Source: a bacterium (GTDB lineage Bacteria; JAMCPX01). Taken from it: a stretch of 12,722 nt of DNA. Of the stretch, positions 1 through 6,681 are shown piece after piece. A program made the position numbers and the translations under genes. Numbering within the stretch: position 1 is the stretch's first letter; every line of letters begins with the position of its first letter. The stretch lies in the NCBI GenBank assembly GCA_021789095.1, contig JAJYJX010000061.1:1-12722 (forward strand). The letters are read 5' to 3'. The notes below the pieces were generated by a model, which made no database searches, had not been told where the DNA came from, and saw only the letters and a list, made by a program, of their open reading frames with translations.

Positions 1-639
1 CAGCCGCTGCCTGTTTGAGCCGTCCGGAGATATGGTATAAATGCTCATGGGTGCTTCACTGCTCGGTATGGGATTGGCGCCAGGAAATGGATCATGGATA
101 TATGCAATGGTTTTATCATCGGGTGAGAATTTTCCGCAGCAGGCTCCTGAGCCGTCATCGTTTGTAACCTGTGTGATATAAGAGGTTCGCAGGTCCATGC
201 ATTCTACCTGTCTTTTTGTATTCTGAGCCACTGTGTAGTTTAAGTAATTACAGTCATTGGAATAGTCGGGCGCATCGGAATCTGTCCCCGCAGTGTTGGT
301 AAGCTGTGTTAAATTTTTGCCGTACATAGACATGGAGTAAATCTGGAACCTGCCTGTTCTGTTGGAAGAAAATGCTATATCGTCTTTGCACGCTGTCGGA
401 TACATGTCGAAACACTGTCTTAAAACGCAATCCGTGGATGGATCGCTGAGCCTCGTAACTGCTGTGCCGTCTTCGTACATCCTGTATATGCTGTAATCGC
501 CGTCTCTTGCAGATACAAAGACTATGAACGGCCCATTTGTAACAGGAGCATTAAAAGGCTGTCTTGAACAGGATGATACTTCAATTATTATGACAATAAT
601 GAGAAATATGAATAATAAACTTGAAGTTTTAAATCCCAT
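1..639 (-). CDS. Beta-propeller (PD40/TolB-like) lipoprotein, C-terminus cut by window edge
   Basis: The reading frame is open from the ATG at 639 to the window edge, giving 213 residues with no stop. It starts with a short basic end, a hydrophobic stretch (about residues 8-20) and a lipobox-like VSSC, so Cys24 is the likely lipidated residue and the protein is probably anchored in the envelope. The rest shows repeated beta-propeller blades of the PD40 type: IYRMYEDGT (51-59), IAFSSNRTGRFQIYSM (88-103), and KFSPDDKTIAYI (170-181) followed by SIYTISPDGS (199-208). These resemble TolB/DPP-IV-like propellers. At least seven Cys lie in the mature part (71, 76, 84, 130, 147, 167, 168), which is unusual and suggests disulfides or metal/haem contact. 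The start overlaps the end of the PqqD-like gene by 11 bases, so the two are probably translationally coupled. No strong Shine-Dalgarno is seen, only GAAAAAAATG. The substrate or partner is unknown. Confidence 0.85.
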   Translation of the reverse strand, partial: MGFKTSSLLFIFLIIVIIIEVSSCSRQPFNAPVTNGPFIVFVSARDGDYSIYRMYEDGTAVTRLSDPSTDCVLRQCFDMYPTACKDDIAFSSNRTGRFQIYSMSMYGKNLTQLTNTAGTDSDAPDYSNDCNYLNYTVAQNTKRQVECMDLRTSYITQVTNDDGSGACCGKFSPDDKTIAYIHDPFPGANPIPSSEAPMSIYTISPDGSNRQRL

Positions 640-901
640 TTTTTTCTATTATATTGAGAGATAGCAATCTTTTTATTAATGAATTTACGCTTGCACTTGC
701 CCTGTCCCTGGTCACATCATAAGCAGACATAATGTTTTCTATAATTTTATCATCCGAAGACTTTGATTCAATGCCCTTGAATATCAACAGGCCTGTTTCA
801 TTGAACGAATAATACCGCTTGTTCCGCATATCAAGCAGTATTGCTTCATTGTTGTCAAGCTCTGTAACGATTATGTCATCCGGTATCGTGTATGTTGTCA
901 T
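629..901 (-). CDS. PqqD-like protein (RiPP recognition element fold)
   Basis: A 90-residue protein with the PqqD-family pattern: EAILLDMRNKRYYSFNETG (about residues 19-37), then LLIFKGIE and a helical tail with YDVTRDRA. In PQQ synthesis and many RiPP pathways this winged-helix fold binds a precursor leader peptide and delivers it to a radical-SAM or other modifying enzyme. Family members also occur as stand-alone proteins in envelope and polysaccharide loci. No PqqA-like precursor or radical-SAM enzyme is visible here, so the role is open. I chose the ATG at 901 because homology begins close to it. A TTG at 922 would add seven residues (MIAPFYF) but lies inside a terminator hairpin; it does have an AAGGGG six bases upstream, so it cannot be excluded. 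The gene is the first after that terminator and overlaps the next lipoprotein gene by 11 bases. Confidence 0.85.
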   Translation of the reverse strand: MTTYTIPDDIIVTELDNNEAILLDMRNKRYYSFNETGLLIFKGIESKSSDDKIIENIMSAYDVTRDRASASVNSLIKRLLSLNIIEKNGI

Positions 902-934
902 AAAATAAAAAGGGGCGATCAATGACCGCCCCTT
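902..934 (-). terminator. Intrinsic terminator after the 924-residue lipoprotein gene
   Basis: Read on the minus strand, AAGGGGCG (934-927) pairs perfectly with CGCCCCTT (917-910) around a nine-base loop. A T-rich tract, TTTATTTT, follows directly. The stem begins 9 bases after the lipoprotein stop codon (944-946). The plus strand has no T-run after the stem, so it acts in one direction only. The next gene's ATG (899-901) directly follows the T-tract, so the same hairpin would sit in that gene's leader. Confidence 0.85.
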
Positions 935-942
935 AGAGGATT

Positions 943-969
943 TTTATAATCCTAATGCACTCAGATCAA
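943..969 (-). promoter_or_regulatory. Weak candidate promoter for the PqqD-like/propeller pair
   Basis: On the minus strand TTGATC (969-964) and TATAAA (948-943) lie 15 bases apart, inside the last codons of the large lipoprotein gene. The spacing is shorter than the usual 17. It is offered because the downstream pair lies beyond a strong terminator and would otherwise depend on readthrough. A transcript from here would start at or just before the hairpin at 910-934. Confidence 0.25.
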
Positions 970-3718
970 GCTTGATCGTGCCGTTCAGTACACCTATCAA
1001 TATGTTTACAATGTTCACATATTGGTTAAACTGCGCGTTGGTCATGTTTATCGTTGAGTAGCTTATCGCATTGCATGGTGCAGAAGCATTGTACGGTATA
1101 CCAATGTAGTTTGTGTATTTATCACACCAGGTAAACTGACCTATGGTCAAAAGACCTCCAAAGCTTGGATCCGGGAAGAACATATAAGTATCATTTGGCA
1201 ATGCAATGGCAAGGGAGTCTAAGGAATTGGAAGGAAGCAAGGGCTGAACGCTTGCTGCTGTTGTTGGCGTGACCGCGTTAATAAGCTGGAAAAATGTAGT
1301 TTCTGTCAAGTTAATCATGACTAGTTTTGGCGGATCAATAACTGTACTTCCTGGCCAGTAATGATATCTCGGGAAAAATGGAGTGGAACCGGATGATAGC
1401 ATAGGTCCTAGTGGGGTGAGTACACCAAGATTTATTCCAAAGAGTGAAATATATATTCCACTATAGAGTAAGGAGAATAATGAGTTATCCCACATGTCAG
1501 GTGTACCATTCTTTTCTCCACAAACAGCCTCACCAGGCAATGGTGGTATATTCGGGATAGGCCATGTAACATATGCTGTTAACCCTGGCAAAATTGGGGG
1601 TAACTGACTTAAAGTGTTACATGTTATATCATCACCATATGGGTCAGAGTTAGTTGTAAAATTATACCCCAATTCAAAATTATCTACTGTCCTGTCTGTA
1701 CCTATATCGCTGTACGCACTCATGGTTATGCCCGAGAAGCTCAGGCCGGTAAACGGCTGGGTCTGCAACGGGAATGCCGGTTCCTCGTCAGATTGTACTA
1801 TGGTATCACCTGTTTGATGATATTTGCCGTCGCCGTAGAGATCCACGAAACAGGGTGTGTTGCTCTGTGCGTTATTGCATACCTGCACACCGGTATGCCA
1901 TGTGTGGTCCCCGCTATCCTGATACCACTCACCTGAATAGGATAGGGATGTCGGATCGCCGGTGCAAGGACCTGTTATAGTATACGTAAGTGGTGTGCCG
2001 GTTGTAGAATCTGTTATTATAGTTGCCATATCGCAGGTACCGTTTACAGTGCCGCTTATGACATTGCCGGTACCACTAGCACTGCCATCTGTACCGGGTA
2101 CAAAGCTCGCTGTTGATGTCCAGTATCCTGCTCTATTGGGATCCTGGTTTGCCGGCACATGTACAAACCCGTCTGCAAAAATCTCCGGTGCTGCATAGGT
2201 ACTTGTACCTACGAGTGGATCGGTTTGCTGGTAAGAAAGAGGCGCAAGTGCTTTCAAATCAGGCGGAGGGTTGCTGAGAAATGCGCCAAGGTCAATAGAG
2301 GGTAAGATTGGCAGCGATGTATACGCATCGCCTGTATTATCAAACATTGCAGCTTCGAGTGTAGGCAGCATACCAATCAATGGTCCGATAGTGCTGTTTG
2401 TTGCGAGGTTCGCAAGGAGAGGAGTTAACAGGGGGTTTAATCTCGGCAGGAGTACCGGTATTGCAGGAATAATATCAAGGGGGCGCTGTCCATTTGTATC
2501 TATTATACTTGCATGAAGCGCATTTGAAACACCTTGTAAATCTGTTAGATAGATTAGAGATGATATGGCGGGTAATGTAATGGTCAGACTTGTACTGAGA
2601 GGAATGGGAATTCCACCTGGAAGACCTTGAGCAAACAAAACATCACTGAGAAACTGCCCTGCTTTTTTTTGAGTCATTCCTTTTAGGGTGTTGATCAAGA
2701 CTTTAAATTCTGGATTTGAAGCAAAGCTTGCGTAAAGGCTTGGGCTTATGACAGGTAATAAATTAACAAGTACAATATCGACTAATTGCCCTGCTACTTC
2801 AGAACCCCAGGGTTCGCCAGGATCGTATTTATTATTGCTGTTTTGATCAACATAATTTATTACTACGTGGCTGGAGTTGTCGCCTTTCCTTGCCATAATT
2901 GCGCTCATGCTGTTGGATAAATTCTGTGCTCCATCAGCAAGGATGTACTGTGCATCCGAGATCATCTGTGGCCCGTTTGATGTAAATGTGCCGAAATTTG
3001 GATCCGTTAATGGATTGGACATTGTACAGCCTGTTTGCACCAATCCGAGTGCAAGGTTTATAAGTGTATTCGCCACTCCGTTGTACGCAAACAGCAGTTT
3101 GACACCGCCCTGCAGTGTTTCGAATAAGCTTAACATAAAATCTACTTCACCGAGATCATAAGCTCCTGACATGTCAAGGCTAAGGCCCTGGCCTTTCAAG
3201 GTGCTGCTCAGCATGCCCAGGTCGCTTAAAATAACTAAATTGGCGGAATTTATCGTAAATGAAAAACCCGTAAACTGGGTAACCGCCTGAAGATGCGTTA
3301 CAATAGGAGAAAACATGTTGTCTATGACGGGTACAAGAAGTGACTGGTAAGGTGTTAGATCTATGGGCTGGCAGGAACTGGTTGCAGAACCTCCTGAGAG
3401 GGAGCCAAACATATTGGAACTGATAAGCCCTGAAGCTGTTGCAAGGGCGTTCCATGCGCCGATCATCGCAAGCCCGAAGTTTGCATGGGAATATATGAAG
3501 TCATAATTTGGATCACCGCTGCCTATGTTATTTAATGCATCAGCATACAATGATTGAGCCTGGTCCCTTGTACCGCTGTTGTTAAGCCCACCGGTCATAA
3601 TAATCTGATCTGCATTCAAAGTGTTTTTATATGGGTCTACCTTGCTTGTAGAACACTGGGTGAGTAAAAAACCGAGCATCGCAATTACCGGGAATAACCA
3701 AAAACACTTCTTTCCCAT
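944..3718 (-). CDS. Large lipoprotein of unknown function with calcium-loop-like motifs
   Basis: A 924-residue protein. MGKKCFWLF, a hydrophobic core and the lipobox LTQC put the lipidated Cys at residue 22; the next residue is Ser, not Asp, so by the E. coli rule it would go to the outer membrane. Residues 51-90 look like one TPR/alpha-solenoid-like helical pair (RDQAQSLYADALNNI, YSHANFGLAMI). Two Asp-rich loops resemble EF-hand/dockerin calcium sites: DQNSNNKYDPGE (291-302) and DLYGDGKYHQTGD (626-638). The middle is rich in Leu/Pro amphipathic stretches (about 360-490). A Cys-containing, Thr/Gly-rich beta-type part follows (about 500-740; Cys 562, 585, 614, 623, 700, 733), with further Cys at 865 and 882. 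I do not recognise a family. The start is supported by a GGAGGT Shine-Dalgarno five bases upstream and a well-spaced promoter. It appears to be a single-gene transcript closed by the terminator at 902-934. Confidence 0.85.
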   Translation of the reverse strand: MGKKCFWLFPVIAMLGFLLTQCSTSKVDPYKNTLNADQIIMTGGLNNSGTRDQAQSLYADALNNIGSGDPNYDFIYSHANFGLAMIGAWNALATASGLISSNMFGSLSGGSATSSCQPIDLTPYQSLLVPVIDNMFSPIVTHLQAVTQFTGFSFTINSANLVILSDLGMLSSTLKGQGLSLDMSGAYDLGEVDFMLSLFETLQGGVKLLFAYNGVANTLINLALGLVQTGCTMSNPLTDPNFGTFTSNGPQMISDAQYILADGAQNLSNSMSAIMARKGDNSSHVVINYVDQNSNNKYDPGEPWGSEVAGQLVDIVLVNLLPVISPSLYASFASNPEFKVLINTLKGMTQKKAGQFLSDVLFAQGLPGGIPIPLSTSLTITLPAISSLIYLTDLQGVSNALHASIIDTNGQRPLDIIPAIPVLLPRLNPLLTPLLANLATNSTIGPLIGMLPTLEAAMFDNTGDAYTSLPILPSIDLGAFLSNPPPDLKALAPLSYQQTDPLVGTSTYAAPEIFADGFVHVPANQDPNRAGYWTSTASFVPGTDGSASGTGNVISGTVNGTCDMATIITDSTTGTPLTYTITGPCTGDPTSLSYSGEWYQDSGDHTWHTGVQVCNNAQSNTPCFVDLYGDGKYHQTGDTIVQSDEEPAFPLQTQPFTGLSFSGITMSAYSDIGTDRTVDNFELGYNFTTNSDPYGDDITCNTLSQLPPILPGLTAYVTWPIPNIPPLPGEAVCGEKNGTPDMWDNSLFSLLYSGIYISLFGINLGVLTPLGPMLSSGSTPFFPRYHYWPGSTVIDPPKLVMINLTETTFFQLINAVTPTTAASVQPLLPSNSLDSLAIALPNDTYMFFPDPSFGGLLTIGQFTWCDKYTNYIGIPYNASAPCNAISYSTINMTNAQFNQYVNIVNILIGVLNGTIKLDLSALGL

Positions 3719-3723
3719 AGAGC

Positions 3724-3729
3724 ACCTCC
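3724..3729 (-). promoter_or_regulatory. Shine-Dalgarno of the large lipoprotein gene
   Basis: GGAGGT on the minus strand, five bases before the ATG at 3718. It fixes the start of the lipoprotein gene. Confidence 0.85.
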
Positions 3730-3739
3730 ATTTTTTGGT

Positions 3740-3768
3740 TTAATAAATGAAACTGGTCAAATAGTCAA
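3740..3768 (-). promoter_or_regulatory. Sigma70-type promoter of the large lipoprotein gene
   Basis: TTGACT (3768-3763), a 17-base spacer and TATTAA (3745-3740) on the minus strand. The promoter lies in the 55-base gap after speB. The predicted transcript would begin near 3733, giving a leader of only about 15 bases that contains the GGAGGT site. Confidence 0.65.
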
Positions 3769-3773
3769 GTGTA

Positions 3774-4649
3774 TTATATATGCCGATTTATTATAAGGTT
3801 GCCTATTATTTTATAGGCGAGTTTTGCAGCGAGGAAATCAGTTATAATAGATCCGGGTACAGGTGCAAGTTCCACAATATCGCACCCTATTACGTGTTTG
3901 CGCTTTGTGATCAATCTTATAAGGTCAATAACATCATACCATAAAAGGCCGCCTGGTTCAGGTGTACCAACACCGGGAGCGACAGACGGATCAAACCCGT
4001 CAAGATCTATTGTTACATAGACAGTATCACCAAGTGATTCTGCAACATGCTCCATCCACATGCTATCATTGCGTATAGTGTGCATGTAAAACGTTCTGAT
4101 GCCATACTTTTTTATGAGATCATACTCCTCCCTGGACTGGCTCCTTATGCCTACCTGTACAATATCAACCATGTCCTTTAAACGCGCCATCACCGATCCG
4201 TGGCTGTAGACAGTGCCCTCGTAGCTTTCCCGCAGATCGGTGTGTGCGTCTACATGGAGAACGCAGATCTGTTTGAAAGATTTCCTGAATGCCCTCACGA
4301 TCGGATAGGTGATGGAGTGTTCGCCGCCTAAGGATATTAAGAATTTGTCCCTGACGGGAAGAGCCTTTACCGTTTTGTATATCTTTTCTATGGACAGCTC
4401 CATGGGGTTTTTTTCAAAAGCTATCGGTTCTAACGTGTGGATGCCTTCTCTGTATGGCTCGATGCCGTATTCTTCATCAAAAACTTCCAGGTGGTGTGAA
4501 GCTTTTATGATGGCATCTGGTCCGTTCCTCGTCCCGGAACCGTACGATGTGGTCTGTTCGTACGGAACCGGCAGGACCATGAAGTTGGATTCGTTCAATG
4601 CGGATTTGTACTTGAGGAAGCTGTTCCTGTCGGGGAGTGGCTTTTTCAT
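3774..4649 (-). CDS. speB: Agmatinase (arginase/ureohydrolase family)
   Basis: A 291-residue enzyme predicted to hydrolyse agmatine to putrescine and urea with a dimanganese centre. The ureohydrolase metal motifs are all present: GGEHS (His111), DAHTD (Asp134, His136, Asp138), SHGS (150-152), and DLDGFDPSVAPGVGTPEPGG (215-234, with Asp215 and Asp217). Length is typical of the family. Arginase, guanidinobutyrase or formiminoglutamase activity is possible from fold alone. The arginine decarboxylase gene directly upstream makes agmatine the likely substrate. The frame stays open upstream to 4802, but that part overlaps pdaD in another frame. The ATG at 4649 lies four bases after the pdaD stop and family homology begins just after it, so coupled translation is likely. 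No clear Shine-Dalgarno is seen. The gene ends 55 bases before the next gene, with no hairpin terminator visible. Confidence 0.93.
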   Translation of the reverse strand: MKKPLPDRNSFLKYKSALNESNFMVLPVPYEQTTSYGSGTRNGPDAIIKASHHLEVFDEEYGIEPYREGIHTLEPIAFEKNPMELSIEKIYKTVKALPVRDKFLISLGGEHSITYPIVRAFRKSFKQICVLHVDAHTDLRESYEGTVYSHGSVMARLKDMVDIVQVGIRSQSREEYDLIKKYGIRTFYMHTIRNDSMWMEHVAESLGDTVYVTIDLDGFDPSVAPGVGTPEPGGLLWYDVIDLIRLITKRKHVIGCDIVELAPVPGSIITDFLAAKLAYKIIGNLIINRHI

Positions 4650-4653
4650 GGTA

Positions 4654-5199
4654 TTACGGCAGGAGTACGGCTGCGGCGAGTACCGTTGTCCAGTACCCGT
4701 CTTTGTCAACGGTTGCAGATTGCGTGATATTGCGGGTCGTAACCACATGTCCTTTGATGGTCCAGATCTCTTTTTGTTCATCCCAGCTCTTGGTCGGATC
4801 AAACTCTACGCCAAGTGTTGTTGCGAGCATGAATGCAGCCAGATCCTCTGCGTAATCACCCGCTATCTTTTCTGTTTGTCCGAAGCTGTGGTGTTCCGAA
4901 AGATACCCGTGTATGGTTTCATCCTTGGGATTCGCAAGCCCTATTGATGACGCGATAAGCCTGTGCGGTTCATTGGAAGCGTTTTCCGATAATACGCAGA
5001 ACACAATCTGACCCTTCTGAAGGTACTGATACCCCTGATCCAGGGTGATTATCTTGCACCGCGGCGGTATAATACTGCTGACCTTGACAAGGTTATACTC
5101 CGCTATCTTGGCATCCCTGAGTGCCATCTCAAAACTTGTAAGCTTCTCGGTATGCCTGCCAATGCCTTTTGTCAAAAAAAGTTTTGAAGGTACAAACAT
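4654..5199 (-). CDS. pdaD: Pyruvoyl-dependent arginine decarboxylase
   Basis: A 181-residue proenzyme of the PvlArgDC family, first characterised in archaea, which decarboxylates arginine to agmatine. It is made as one chain that cuts itself between two serines, the second becoming the pyruvoyl cofactor. Here the site is KVSSIIPP, so the cut would fall between Ser41 and Ser42, giving a short beta and a longer alpha chain. YLSEHHSFG (100-108) carries Glu102, the likely counterpart of the catalytic Glu of the Methanocaldococcus enzyme. GDYAEDLAAFMLAT (114-127) is also typical of the family. The start has a GAGGAAG Shine-Dalgarno and a good promoter. It lies four bases upstream of speB, so the pair forms a two-step arginine-to-putrescine route without PLP-type SpeA. 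Confidence 0.93.
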   Translation of the reverse strand: MFVPSKLFLTKGIGRHTEKLTSFEMALRDAKIAEYNLVKVSSIIPPRCKIITLDQGYQYLQKGQIVFCVLSENASNEPHRLIASSIGLANPKDETIHGYLSEHHSFGQTEKIAGDYAEDLAAFMLATTLGVEFDPTKSWDEQKEIWTIKGHVVTTRNITQSATVDKDGYWTTVLAAAVLLP

Positions 5200-5203
5200 G
5201 TTA

Positions 5204-5210
5204 CTTCCTC
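5204..5210 (-). promoter_or_regulatory. Shine-Dalgarno of pdaD
   Basis: GAGGAAG on the minus strand, four bases before the ATG at 5199. It supports this start. Confidence 0.75.
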
Positions 5211-5263
5211 ATATGTGCTTGCAATTGCCTAAAATTTACCGTGTAGTGGTTCATTTATCTGCG

Positions 5264-5292
5264 TTTATGTAACAGAGAAATCTTGATGTCAA
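5264..5292 (-). promoter_or_regulatory. Sigma70-type promoter of pdaD-speB
   Basis: A perfect TTGACA (5292-5287), a 17-base spacer and CATAAA (5269-5264; 4 of 6 consensus bases) on the minus strand. It starts only 6 bases after the tldD stop codon. The predicted start near 5257 would give a leader of about 58 bases. It suggests pdaD-speB can be transcribed independently of folC-tldD. Confidence 0.6.
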
Positions 5293-5298
5293 TAAAAA

Positions 5299-6681
5299 TT
5301 ATTTTTTGCCGCCCACAACGATTTGAGGAATCCTTAAGGTTGGCTGTCCATCTGCCACAGGTACACCTTGATTGTCCTTGCCGCACGTTCCAATGCTGTA
5401 GCCAATATCACTGCCGACCCTGTCTATTTCTTTCAGCACAGAAGGCCCATTGCCAAGCAGGGTTGCTCCTTCAACAGGGGGACCTATCTGACCATGCTCT
5501 ATCATATGTGCTTCTGTAATCTCAAAGACAAAATCGCCTGTTGCTGTGTTGACCTCGCCGCCGCCCATTTTCAAAACAAGCAATCCTTCGTCAACCCCGG
5601 AAATAATTGATGCAGGATCCTCCTTGCCGCTCATGATAAGTGTATTCGTCATCCTCGGGATAGGAGGATGTCTGAATGACTCTCTCCTTCCGTTGCTGGT
5701 CGGCTGCATCCCGTTCTCGGTTGCATATTTGAGATCGAACAAGTAGCCTGTCAGAATACCATTTTCTATAACAACATTCCGCCTGGCCTTTGTTCCTTCG
5801 TCGTCATAGTTAAATGATCCCCTCATGCCGGGTACCGTAGGATCATCAACAACAGTGATAAGCTTTGAAGCGACCATCTCGTTCATCTTGTCAGTGTACA
5901 CCGATAAACCTTTGTATATATGATCTGCCTCCAGTCCGTGTCCAACGGCTTCATGTATCATCGTTCCACCTGCTTCGCTTGATAAAACAACCGTCATGTG
6001 TCCCCCTTTTATGGGGATGCTGTTACTCATCTTTATTGCCCTGTTTACCGCAGTCTTAACAGTTGTTATAGGGGCATCGTTGTTGAACAACTCCAGCCCG
6101 ATCGAGCCGCCGAGCGACTCATAACCGGTGTACAACCTGTTGTCCTTTTCCAGGATAACGTTAAAGCTTATTGTGGTTCTTACCTGTTCATCCTCGACAG
6201 CAGTATCATTTGTTGAGAATACCGCTATCCTTCTTATGCTGTCTATATAACCTGCCTGGACCTGCATGATCTGATTGCTCAGTTTATAAGCCTCGTTCTG
6301 TGCTGATAAAATAATGTCAGCCTTCCTTACTATATTAATGCCAAGGGGATGTTTTATTACTGCAGTAGAGGCTTTTGATGGTTCAGGCAGGATTATGTGT
6401 TTTGAATTGTCGCCGTGAATAAGATACTCACTCAGCGTCTTCAGCAGTTTTTTTATGCCGCTTTCTGTCAGGTCTGTTGTGGAGGCATAATATACAATAT
6501 TGTTGTTAAACAATCTTAACCCTGTTCCCCTGTCTGAGCCTGTCACGGCCTTGTCGATTTTCCTGGATTCAACCCTTACATTGGTAAACGTTGTTTCTTC
6601 AAAAAACAATTCGGCAAATGCTGCTCCGCATTTAAGGGCGTCCTCGAGTATATTATCTATGTTTATGCCATTGTATTTCAT
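5299..6681 (-). CDS. tldD: TldD family zinc metalloprotease
   Basis: A 460-residue protein that matches TldD, the catalytic half of the TldD/TldE protease that trims peptides such as microcin B17 precursor and degrades unfolded peptides in the cytoplasm. The active site is visible: GGTMIHEAVGHGLEAD with HEAVGH at 243-248 supplies the two zinc His and the catalytic Glu. GTCGKDNQGVPVADGQPTLR near the C-terminus holds Cys433, the expected third zinc ligand. The N-terminal AFAELFFEE and the central SFNYDDEGT are also typical. No TldE lies next to it in this window; many genomes keep it elsewhere. The ATG overlaps the folC stop (ATGA), with an AAAGGAGG site seven bases upstream, so it is coupled to folC. 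Confidence 0.95.
   Translation of the reverse strand: MKYNGINIDNILEDALKCGAAFAELFFEETTFTNVRVESRKIDKAVTGSDRGTGLRLFNNNIVYYASTTDLTESGIKKLLKTLSEYLIHGDNSKHIILPEPSKASTAVIKHPLGINIVRKADIILSAQNEAYKLSNQIMQVQAGYIDSIRRIAVFSTNDTAVEDEQVRTTISFNVILEKDNRLYTGYESLGGSIGLELFNNDAPITTVKTAVNRAIKMSNSIPIKGGHMTVVLSSEAGGTMIHEAVGHGLEADHIYKGLSVYTDKMNEMVASKLITVVDDPTVPGMRGSFNYDDEGTKARRNVVIENGILTGYLFDLKYATENGMQPTSNGRRESFRHPPIPRMTNTLIMSGKEDPASIISGVDEGLLVLKMGGGEVNTATGDFVFEITEAHMIEHGQIGPPVEGATLLGNGPSVLKEIDRVGSDIGYSIGTCGKDNQGVPVADGQPTLRIPQIVVGGKK

Noticed and set aside
1614-3161. Several plus-strand open frames of 67-94 codons opposite the large lipoprotein
   Set aside because: All are antisense shadows of one long frame with a clear signal peptide, promoter and terminator.
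4650-4802. Extended N-terminus for speB
   Set aside because: The extra 51 residues overlap pdaD in another frame and look like translated shadow; ureohydrolase homology starts after the ATG at 4649.
4309-4947. Long plus-strand open frame (212 codons) antisense to speB and pdaD
   Set aside because: It lies wholly opposite two well-supported enzymes, shows no family pattern, has no good ribosome site, and is explained by codon bias of the real genes.
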